Below, in pieces: positions 56,855-64,000 of a DNA stretch of 64,000 nucleotides. The stretch comes from Ailurus styani. Lineage: Eukaryota > Chordata > Mammalia > Carnivora > Ailuridae. The notes below the pieces were generated by a model, which searched no databases, was not told the origin of the DNA, and saw only the letters and a program-made list of their open reading frames with translations. The position numbers and the translations under genes are program-made. The DNA lies in NCBI GenBank assembly GCA_002007465.1, contig LNAC01000019.1, positions 1,228,344 to 1,292,343 of the forward strand, given 5' to 3'. Position 1 is the first letter of the stretch. Every line of letters starts with the position of its first letter.

Positions 56855-57280
56855 AATATCTCACTATTTTAATTACTGTGGCTTTTTAGTAAGTCTTGAT
56901 ACTTCACGTAAGGCCTCCATACCTCTTTTCAGATTATCCTGGCTATTCTTGACCCTTTACATTCCCACATAAATAGAAAATCACTTCGTTAGTGTTTCCA
57001 GGGCAAACCAACTCCCCCCTTTTTTTTAACTTTTTGATTGAAATTACATTGTATTTGCATTATATCTGCAGACAAATTTGGAAAGAAATGACATCTTTAC
57101 AATATTGAATCTTCCAATTAATGAATATAAAAAAATCTCTCCATTTATTTAGTTCTTTAATTCATCTCACTGATGTTTTATAGCTTTGTGTGGAGATTTG
57201 TTTTCATCTTTGGTTAGATTTATTTCTGGGTATTTGTTGCTTTTGATATTATTGTCCTTAGCACTATTTTATTTTAATTT

Positions 57281-57400
57281 TCTTTTTTCTTTTTTAAGTT
57301 TATTTAATTAAGCAACCTCTAACTCCAACATGGGACTGGAACTCATAACTCAGAGATCAAGAGCCTCATGCTCTACTAACTGTGCCAGCCAGGTACCCCT
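57281..57400 (-). mobile_element. Old short CAN-SINE, antisense
   Basis: 'ttaagtttatttaattaagc', 'ctctaactccaacatgggac', 'aactcataactcagagatca', 'agcctcatgctctactaact', 'gccagccaggtacccct': the older, short SINEC type with the tRNA-like B-box part preserved. The flanks share ATTTTATTTT. Confidence 0.85.
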
Positions 57401-57422
57401 GAATTTTATTTTCTAATTATTA

Positions 57423-57566
57423 TTATTTTTTATTTAAATTCAATTAGCCCAGATATAGTACATCATTTGTTTTTGGTATAATGTTCAGTGATTCATTAGT
57501 TGGGTATAACACCCTGTGCTCATCCTATCACGAGCCTTCTTTAATGCCCAACACCCAGTTACTCCT
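57423..57566 (-). mobile_element. Severely truncated LINE-1 3' end, antisense
   Basis: About 140 bp of L1 3' UTR only ('tatttaaattcaattagccc', 'cagtgattcattagttgggt', 'taatgcccaacacccagtta'). Target duplication ATTTTCTAATTATTA at about 57408-57422 and 57567-57581. Confidence 0.88.
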
Positions 57567-58164
57567 ATTTTCTAATTATTAATTGCTAGTATATAGAAAT
57601 AAAATTTATTTTTATATTAACCCTATTATGTCCAGTTATTTCATTAAATTCACTTACTAATTCCAATAATTTGTGTTCTTTGGAATTTTCTACACCAATA
57701 ATTATTTTGTCTGTGAATAATGACACTTTCTTTTTTTTTTTTTTCTAGCATGTACGATTTTTTCTTTCTTTGTTTCACTATCTAGGACCTCTGGTACAAT
57801 GTTGAGTAGAAGTAGTGATAGCAAATATCTTTGTCTCCTATCTTAAGGATATAAATTTAAATATTTCATGACTAAATATTATGTTTCCTATAGGATTTTT
57901 CTGTACATACATATTTTTCAGACTGAGGAATTCCTTTTTCTGTACCTACTATTTTTCAGAGTGAAGAATTCCCTTGTATGGTAGCAATTGTTACCATAAG
58001 GAAATACTGACTTTTAGAAAATAATTTTACTGCATCTATTGAGATAAACCTATGGCATTTCTTTCTCCTTTATTCTGTAAATGTGACGGAATTAAAGTGA
58101 CTGATTTTTGAATGTCAAAAGCATTTTCCATTCCTCCTTCCTGGAATAATCCAACTTGGTTATT

Positions 58165-58876
58165 TTCTTAGCTTGGGTTCCCTCCCCCACCCTCAACCCC
58201 AAACGAATACACACACAGAGAGAACTGACCCAGAGACAAAGATTTGGTTGCAAGTAGTTTATTGAAGAGTTGAAGAAAACTCTGATAAGGGAATGGAGAT
58301 ATGAGACAGGGAAGAAAAGGAAGCCAACGAAGGCTGAATTATCAAGCCAGTGGCCATAGTCGGTGACTGGAGCTTTTTTTTTTTTTTTTAAGGTTTTATT
58401 TGTTTATTTGACAGAGAGAAAGATCACAAGTAGGCAGAGAGGCAGGCAGAGGGAGAGGGGGGAAGCAGGCTCCCTGCCGAGCAGAGAGCCTGATTCAGGC
58501 CTGAATCCCAAGACCCTGAGATCATGACCTGAGCTGAAGGGAGCCACCCGGGGGGGGCCTTTTTTTTTCTTTCTTTTTTTTTTTTAAAAGATTTTGGTGA
58601 CTGGAGCTTATGCCTACCAAGAAACTCTGGGAAATGGCATAGGCATATGTCTCAGAGTTATTCCACCTGAGAGATGAGGGAACTGGAATATTTATAACCC
58701 TCCCTTCCTCACCAATCAATCATTTGTTGAGAACTGCTTCTGGAAAGTGTTAATTCTCTGGTATCTGTGGCCTTCATGCATGTGGTCCAGAGGAAGCCCT
58801 CAGGCAAGAAATGAGTATACTGAAAGGTATCATTGACCCTCCCATAGGTCAAATCTGCAATATTGGTGACATACCA
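58165..58876 (-). mobile_element. LTR-like element (ERVL/MaLR-type), antisense, carrying a SINE
   Basis: The plus strand has 'tagcttgggttccctccccc', 'ctgacccagagacaaagatt' and 'gtttattgaagag' (AATAAA-type polyadenylation signal on the minus strand at 58259-58264), then 'gagatatgagacagggaaga', 'gggaaatggcataggcatat' and 'tcaccaatcaatcatttgtt'. Composition and signal placement fit a solo LTR read leftwards. Exact ends and family are uncertain. It separates two parts of the old antisense L1. Confidence 0.5.
58376..58595 (-). mobile_element. CAN-SINE with internal deletion and a second tail-like tract
   Basis: Target duplication GGTGACTGGAGCTT at 58362-58375 and 58596-58609. The SINE occupies 58376-58559 but lacks about 20 bp of the head region ('gctgaagg' joins directly to 'gagccacccgggg'). 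After the head comes another poly-T/CTTTC tract with AAAAGATTTT (58560-58595), which looks like the 3' end of a second SINE inside the same target duplication. Confidence 0.85.
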
Positions 58877-58879
58877 GCC

Positions 58880-59054
58880 TTTTAGCATGTTGTGGGATTC
58901 TCTTTACTAATATTGTGTTTGGGATTTTTGCTTTTATGTCTATGAGTGACATTGACCTATTGATCCTTTTCTTGTAATCACCTAATAATTTGTCATTGGC
59001 AATGCTTCTTCCCTAAATACCTGGAGCTTTTGTTGGGTCTAGATATTTCTTTCT
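58880..59054 (-). mobile_element. Old antisense LINE-1, continuation
   Basis: 'ttactaatattgtgtttggg', 'atttttgcttttatgtctat', 'gagtgacattgacctattga' continue the antisense ORF2 order of the L1 to the left of the LTR-like element. It continues past 59921 ('ttcactccctaaatagaatt'). Confidence 0.65.
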
Positions 59055-59066
59055 GAGAAGACTTTT

Positions 59067-59270
59067 TTTTTTTTAAGATTTTTTATTTATTTATTTGACA
59101 GAGAGAGAGAGATTACAAGTAGGCAGAGAGGCAGGCAGAGAGAGAGGAGAGAGGAGGAAGCAGGCTCCCCACTGAGCAGAGAACCCGATGTGGGCCTCAA
59201 TCCCAGGACCCTGGGATCATGACCTGAGCCGAAGGCAGCGGCTTTAACCCACTGAGCCACCCAGGCGCCC
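59067..59270 (-). mobile_element. CAN-SINE, antisense, left part of a composite insertion
   Basis: Complete near-consensus SINE from poly-T/AAGATTTTTTATTTATTTAT to head CCACCCAGGCGCCC. Its left target duplication GAGAAGACTTTT (59055-59066) has no match at 59271. The partner lies at 59910-59921, beyond 589 bp of other DNA and a second SINE head. Confidence 0.93.
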
Positions 59271-59859
59271 AAGAGAAATCCTCATTTTTTTTGCTTCTGA
59301 AATTAGACCATATTATCCTCTTTTTTAATTCTTTGTTTTGAACTTGGAAAATATTTTCACTTGTACAGAATGAGAATTTAGTATTTAAAATATAATTAAT
59401 TATGGCTAGTGTGTATATGTGTGAGTTTGTGTTTATGTGTGTCTTTAACTTACATGACATATATTGTTGCCTAGTAGAAGTGAATTAATAGGCCATTAGA
59501 TTTGTTTAGAAATATTTAATGTACTTGAGAAATGATCCTCTACCTATCTCCCCAGTGGTGTTAGAAGACACCATGGTAATGGGGGCTAAGCAATGGTTTC
59601 CCTAAATGCATCTAAAACAAGTGACAATGACTCTCCCAGACAATGACTGCACAGGAGGAAGGGCAGCATTCTTTCTTCTTTCTGTTGTTCTCTATACCTT
59701 AGATATGGTTTATATCTACCCCTGACTGAGTGGTAAGCAAAGGAATAACTTTAGGAAGTAAGCCTTTCTGTATCATTATTTTAGTTACAAGAAACCCTTC
59801 TGAGAGAGCTAGCAGAGTATAAGCCTAGCACAGTCTAGAGAGGGGCACACCTTTTAGTA
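59271..59859. other. 589-bp unrelated segment inside the composite insertion
   Basis: Not SINE, and not recognisable as the surrounding L1. It contains a GT-rich run (59405-59440), 'ccatggtaatgggggctaag' and 'gacaatgactgcacaggagg'. It starts immediately after one SINE head and stops at the inner edge of another, so it was probably mobilised together with them. No supported open frame. Confidence 0.75.
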
Positions 59860-59909
59860 GACCTGAGCTGAAGGCAGCGGCTTTAACCCACTGAGCCACC
59901 CAGGCGCCC
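59860..59909 (-). mobile_element. Isolated 50-bp SINE head, right part of the composite insertion
   Basis: Identical to 59221-59270 except for one C/T difference. Followed at once by the target duplication GAGAAGACTTTT (59910-59921). Confidence 0.93.
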
Positions 59910-59991
59910 GAGAAGACTTTTTAAAGAGGATTTCACTCCCTAAATAGAATTGTTCACCTTGCTTTCTTGCATCAGTTTTAATAAGTTATAG

Positions 59992-60184
59992 GGGGCTTGG
60001 GGTTTTTTTTTAAGATTTTATTTATTTATTTGAGAGACAGAAAGCATGAGCAGGGGGAGTGGCAGAGGGAGAAGCAGATGCCTTGCTGAGTGGGGATCTG
60101 AACGTGGGGTTCAATCCCAGGACTTTGGGACCATGACCTGAGCTGAAGGCAGAAGCTTAACCTACTGAGCCACCCAGGTGCCCC
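59992..60184 (-). mobile_element. CAN-SINE, antisense, first of two at one target site
   Basis: Poly-T/AAGATTTTATTTATTTATTT, 'gagcagggggagtggcagag', head 'gagccacccaggtgcccc'. AATAAGTTATAG lies on both sides (59980-59991, 60185-60196). A short G-rich stretch (59992-60002) precedes the poly-T. Confidence 0.92.
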
Positions 60185-60196
60185 AATAAGTTATAG

Positions 60197-60398
60197 TTTT
60201 TTGTTTTTATTTTATTTATTTATTTATTTGGCAGAAAGAGAAAGAGAACATAAAAGCCAGGGGAGCAACAGAGGGAGAAGGAGAAGAGCAGGCTCCCCAT
60301 TGAGCAGAGAGCCCAATGCAGGGTTCCATCCTAGGACCCTGAGATCAGGACCTGGGCCAAAGGCAGATGTTTAACCAACTGAGCCACCCAGGTACCCC
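60197..60398 (-). mobile_element. CAN-SINE, antisense, second at the same target site
   Basis: Directly follows the first. T-rich left end, 'gagcaggctccccattgagc', head 'gagccacccaggtacccc'. AATAAGTTATAG again at 60399-60410, so the 12-mer occurs three times. Confidence 0.92.
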
Positions 60399-60530
60399 AA
60401 TAAGTTATAGTTTTAAAGGTGCTTATTTATTCGGAATTTTCAAATGTATTGTTATGAAATGTTTTCTGTAGTATCTATATTGATGCAAGAGAATACTTTT
60501 ATCTTCTCAAACAGAACACTAAACATCTCT

Positions 60531-60737
60531 GGGACAACTGGGTGGCTCAGTCAGTTAAGCATCTGCCTTCAGCTCAGGCCATGATCCCAGGGTCCTGGGA
60601 TCCAGTCCTGCATCCAGCTTCTTGCTCAGGGGGGAGCCTGCTTCTTCCTCTGCCTACTGCTCCCCCTGCTTGTGCTCTCTCTCTCTCTCTCTCTCTGACA
60701 AATAAATAAACAAAAATCTTTAAAAAAAAAAAAACAA
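60531..60737 (+). mobile_element. CAN-SINE, sense
   Basis: Head 'gacaactgggtggctcagtc', (CT)n tract, tail AAATAAATAAACAAAAATCT and poly(A). Target duplication AACACTAAACATCTCT (60515-60530) / AACACTAGACCATCTCT (60738-60754). Confidence 0.94.
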
Positions 60738-60754
60738 AACACTAGACCATCTCT

Positions 60755-62680
60755 CAAATAGGTAACTTTGGGACCAGTCCAAGATTAAATATTAGCCTTA
60801 TATTTGTGTAACTTCAGAAAGCAAAGATATGCCCCAAAGTGAATATCTGCCTCCACAGATAAAAACTACTAATAATTTTTCAATGCAATTCACTCACGGG
60901 AAACACAATTAACTTTCACCACACCTAGCAGTAATTACACAAGTTATAAACAACTAAGAAGCACCTGGAGACTCACGAGTACAATTCTGATACCAAATCA
61001 AAACAAGAGATTTATATTTTGAGTTAACAAACTAGAAATAATAGATGGAGCCATAAGAAAGAGCTTACATTCTAGAAAAAGTGTGGAGAGGAAAAAAGTG
61101 CCGAGTTTGAAGAAGAATTAAAGTGGAAAGAAACTTACAACAAAAATTAATTAGGAAAGGTGAAAAGTAAGGGGAAGAACCAGAGTGGTGATGTTGTTGG
61201 ACATGTCAAAGAAGGAGAATTTCAAGAGCAAAAAATTGGTAAGCCAAGCCCAATATGAATAGTAGTCTTAGAGAACAAGGACTAAGGTCATTTGCTTTTG
61301 AATGACAGCTGAGAAAACAGTAAAGTAGTAAATGTTAGCAATTAGAAATGTGGATAATGCATAATTTCACTGATTTCTAAGAAATGCCTACACTGAATAG
61401 CTATGGTAGAGAGTAGTAAAGATTTAAAAATGTTTCCATGCAAGAAATAAAAGGGAAAGTTCTATACCATAGCCTCACAGGTTGAGATGCAAAAAGGATA
61501 AAAAGCAGTTGAAAGTGAGTCAGGTCCAACACCCAAAGGTCAAGAATATTATTACCAAAATAACAACCCTTTTTTCCTCAAACCTGATATTTAAAGTCCC
61601 ACAAAGTTTAATATTTTTTAAAAGGCACTGCTTTTCTTCTGTCCCTTTGTATCACTGAAAGTGTTTTGCCAATCTCTATAATAAAAGAAAAAACATACAG
61701 CAATCCTGAGAGGAGTCATCACACTCTGTCATTTTAGCTGTTTACATGAAACAGAAAAGTATTGTGCATGCTGGGAATCTAAGCAGAGTGAACTCTGTTA
61801 CCCTCACCCTGTCTTTAAGGACAGCCCAAACTTAAGTGATTTCTGGAAATCTTAAACATGTAGGACCCTCCTGATTCCAAAATCTCAGCTAGGACTTTGA
61901 TTTAAGTTTAAAGATTCTGACAGTGAAAGTATTGCCCAACCCTGCTCCAAAAAGAAAGATTTTTGAAAGAAGACCCTTACTTTCAGGGTGCTGTGGGGGG
62001 AGGGATTCTATCTCTTGTGAAACTTGCAATATCTTCAAAGAAAATCTTTTTTGTTTGTTTGTTTTGGTACAAGGAAGGAGCTTGGCACGTGAAAATCAGG
62101 GCAAGCCATCTTTCCAACAAAGATATGTCTCATGTTTTTGTGGAGTAACCTCAGCAATTCAAAGGAGTAATCGAACTACATGAGGGCAGAGAAGCTAACA
62201 ATTTATAACAAATCTTCATTAAATGCTTATTAGTTGCAGAAAATACATGATTTTCCAGAGGTCCAGTATCCCCGGGTATTTGTTAGTTCTCCCCCACATC
62301 CTTTCTCTAGCACAGAGGCTTACCTTTGTCTTCTGCAGTAGAGATGAGTACATCTTCCTAGGACTGTTGTTGGAAGGGGGATGGCAGAAAGAACAGAAGA
62401 GGTGAATCCTCAGGACTCCACTCCTGGGCAGGTTTAATGATTCCAGACACCCTCTCTGTCACAGCTGGAACAGTAGAGATCATTAACTGTTAAGACTGCT
62501 TTTTATTTTCTCACTTCTGTCTGCTGAAAATGTTTTCCTAAAACTGAATATATGCATTAAAGTGAAATAATGAATAGATAACTTTTCCCCCACACTATGC
62601 TTTACTCCTTTCTGGGCAACACAAACCCGCAATCCAAGGCCATGGAAGTTAACATTGCCAATGTTGTTACACCATAAAGT
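60755..62680. other. 1.9 kb of unique-looking DNA, no gene
   Basis: The longest repeat-poor stretch at the right side. 61010-61290 has a faint L2 antisense resemblance ('gagcttacattctagaaaaa'). Open frames 61923-62183, 61963-62148 and 62223-62405 have no motif or exon signal. 61700-62480 is more GC-balanced and a candidate for conserved non-coding sequence. Confidence 0.45.
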
Positions 62681-62694
62681 TAGAAGGAACTTTA

Positions 62695-62874
62695 TTTTTT
62701 TTTAAGATTTTATTTATTTATTTGACAGAAAGAGATTATAAGTAGGCAGAGAGAGAGGAGGAAGCAGGCTCCCTGCCAAGCAGAGAGCCCGATGCGGGCC
62801 TCGATCCCAGGACCCTGAGATCATGACCTGAGCCAAAGGCAGAGGCTTTAACCCACTAAGCCACCCAGGCACCC
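62695..62874 (-). mobile_element. Young CAN-SINE, antisense
   Basis: Near-consensus. Perfect target duplication TAGAAGGAACTTTA at 62681-62694 and 62875-62888. The open frame 62714-62974 is an artefact of the SINE. Confidence 0.96.
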
Positions 62875-62894
62875 TAGAAGGAACTTTACAAATG

Positions 62895-63058
62895 AGCTTG
62901 GTGATGGGCATTAAGGAGGTCACGGATTGCATGGAGCACTGGGTGTTATATGCAAACAATGAATCATGGAACACTATATCAAAAACTAATGATGTACTGT
63001 ATGGTGACTAACATAACACAATAAAAAAATAGAAAAATGAATAAATAAATCAGTTAAA
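62895..63058 (+). mobile_element. Truncated LINE-1 3' end, sense
   Basis: 'tggtgatgggcattaaggag', 'gagcactgggtgttatatgc', 'aactaatgatgtactgtatg', 'gtgactaacataacacaata' and an A-rich tail. It is the same 3' UTR subtype as the L1 at 33940-34522. About 160 bp only. Confidence 0.88.
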
Positions 63059-63061
63059 AAA

Positions 63062-63175
63062 GATGTTCAGGCCCAAACCCCTCATTTTACTGATGAAGAA
63101 ATGGGGACCTAGAGATGGGTAATTACTTGCCCAAGGCTACACAGTTACTGGAAGATTAGGATTGAAACTGTAGTT
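63062..63175 (-). mobile_element. MIR core, antisense
   Basis: 'cctcattttactgatgaaga', 'aatggggacctagagatggg', 'taattacttgcccaaggcta', 'cacagttactggaagattag' are the antisense MIR core in order. Confidence 0.85.
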
Positions 63176-63249
63176 ATGTTCTACCACACCAAACTTTTCT
63201 TGCAACAATAAATAACAGATTGCATTTTCTCTTTTTTTCCATTTCTCAT

Positions 63250-63336
63250 TTTCCCCTTTCTTCCTTCCTTCTTTTCTTTCTTCCTTTCTTCCCTCCATTC
63301 CTTTCTTCCCTGTTTCATTCCTTCTTCCTTTTTTTG
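63250..63336. repeat. (TTCC/TTTC)n polypyrimidine tract
   Basis: About 85 bp of almost pure pyrimidines on the plus strand. It yields the K-E-E-R run in the minus-strand frame 63137-63394, which is not a gene. Confidence 0.92.
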
Positions 63337-63796
63337 AATTGAATAAGTATTGAAACCGAAGATTAAAAGTATTGCATTCTTTAACCCACCACACTGTCTA
63401 CCCCTCCAGGCACCATTAAGAAGCCTTCAACAGTTTCTTTGAACTGAAACTTGTTTTACAGGTTCTCAGCTTAGACTCAACCTCATTATTTGTTTTTTTG
63501 TAATTTGAAAATAACTCTTTATGTATTTTATAATTTTTGAACTTTGCAAAACTTGACTTATACCTGTATTATCTGTTTTAGCATCGGTTTCCTACATATG
63601 GATGGCCAATACAGTCATTAAATCCATTTCAAATGTACCCACTGAAACAGTGAGTGAAATTTTATGACACAAGTCCACAAAATTTAGCACAGTTTCATGA
63701 ATCCAGATTTATCATAGCACATTAGACATAATTTTACCTTGACCTTTACACTAATGGAATTTTAAAGTTGAAAAACATAAACTTGAACACTAATCT
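63337..63796. other. Unique DNA, nothing recognised
   Basis: No repeat family or supported open frame. Confidence 0.35.
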
Positions 63797-64000
63797 ACTT
63801 TTTTTAAAGATTTTATTTATGTATTTTTTTTATTTGCCCCAGGGGTACAGGTCTGTGAATCATCAGGCTTATACCTTTCACACACTCACCATAGCATAAA
63901 CCCTCTCCAATGTCCATAACCCATCCACCCAATCCCTACCCTCCCACCCCCCAGTAACCCTCAGTTTCTTTTGTGAGATTAAGAGTCTCTTATGGTTTGT
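63797..64000 (-). mobile_element. Young LINE-1 3' end, antisense, runs off the window
   Basis: T-rich left end (63797-63829), then 'caggggtacaggtctgtgaa', 'tcaccatagcataaaccctc', 'gagattaagagtctcttatg', the same 3' UTR subtype as the L1 at 3947-5057. The left T-rich part contains TTAAAGATTTTATTTATG and could include a SINE tail. The element continues beyond 64000. Confidence 0.88.

Larger units (their letters stand above)
54540..58160 (-). mobile_element. Old LINE-1 ORF2, antisense, repeatedly interrupted
   Basis: Antisense L1 pieces lie at about 54600-54700, 55130-55712, 56869-57280 and 57582-58160. Landmarks: 'catcctatttaagaaatctt', 'tttaggtctacagactattt', 'ttactgtggctttttagtaa', 'aatattgaatcttccaatta', 'ggttagatttatttctgggt', 'ctctggtacaatgttgagta', 'gcatctattgagataaacc', 'ataatccaacttggttat'. 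The pieces are broadly collinear. They are interrupted by an L1MA-like 3' end, a 5'-inverted L1, a SINE and a short L1 3' end. It continues at 58890-59054 and after 59921. Confidence 0.75.

Noticed and set aside
62223..62405. 60-codon plus-strand frame in a repeat-poor island
   Set aside because: No motif, no conservation evidence available, and length is within chance expectation.
2260..62874. tRNA-like genes suggested by many A/B-box-like heads
   Set aside because: All are the tRNA-derived heads of CAN-SINEs with SINE bodies and A-rich tails; none folds as a complete tRNA with a terminal acceptor stem.

Overview
The window is nuclear DNA of a caniform carnivore, most likely a musteloid such as a mustelid. 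The evidence is about two dozen copies of the tRNA-derived carnivore SINE (CAN-SINE/SINEC). They carry the caniform head (GGCGCCTGGGTGGCTCAG), a pol III A-box region, an internal (CT)n tract and an AAATAAATAAAATCTTT tail. Several young LINE-1 copies with the carnivore type of 3' UTR are also present. The family-level guess comes from the SINE variant and is an inference. The DNA is AT-rich and non-coding. I find no cellular gene, exon, tRNA, rRNA or CRISPR that I can support. Essentially all open frames that look like protein are decayed LINE-1 ORF1/ORF2, antisense shadows of LINE-1, or translations of simple repeats and SINEs. It reads as a gene desert or the interior of a very long intron.

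Layout. 1-3.2 kb: old LINE-1 debris with one SINE. 3.8-6.5 kb: an old minus-strand L1 split by a younger L1 3' end, then an old plus-strand L1 3' end. 6.95-17.05 kb: a nest in which an ancient internally deleted L1 is interrupted by a near full-length young L1 (about 8908-15656, itself carrying a SINE) and by a SINE with a 50-bp internal tandem duplication. 17.3 kb: a MER5A-type DNA transposon fossil. 18-21 kb: mostly single-copy sequence with a MIR. 21.2-24 kb: SINEs and a minus-strand L1. 24-28 kb: mostly unique, with two SINEs. 28.3-31.4 kb: an old L1 split by a 5'-inverted young L1 and a SINE. 31.5-43 kb: MIR, L2, a hAT fossil, an L1 3' end, microsatellites, a 108-N gap and unique sequence. 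43-49 kb: an old L1 3' end, a palindromic element and two long minus-strand L2 copies with nested elements. 49.3 kb: a MLT1-type solo LTR. 50-54.5 kb: mostly unique with assembly duplications and LTR-like fossils. 54.5-60 kb: an old minus-strand L1 repeatedly invaded by an L1MA-like 3' end, a second 5'-inverted L1, an LTR-like element and several SINEs. 60-64 kb: tandem SINEs, unique sequence, MIR, and two more L1 3' ends.

The window does not encode a functional system. Its interest is as a record of LINE-1-driven retrotransposition. It holds two textbook 5' inversions (twin priming), a poly(A)-only insertion flanked by a 19-bp target duplication, a three-times-used SINE target site, and a composite insertion (59055-59921) in which one target duplication brackets a SINE, 589 bp of unrelated DNA and a second SINE head. 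There are also four single-N joins and one 108-N gap. Their flanks are near-identical duplications, which points to unmerged haplotypes, including a probable heterozygous SINE insertion near 50.4 kb.
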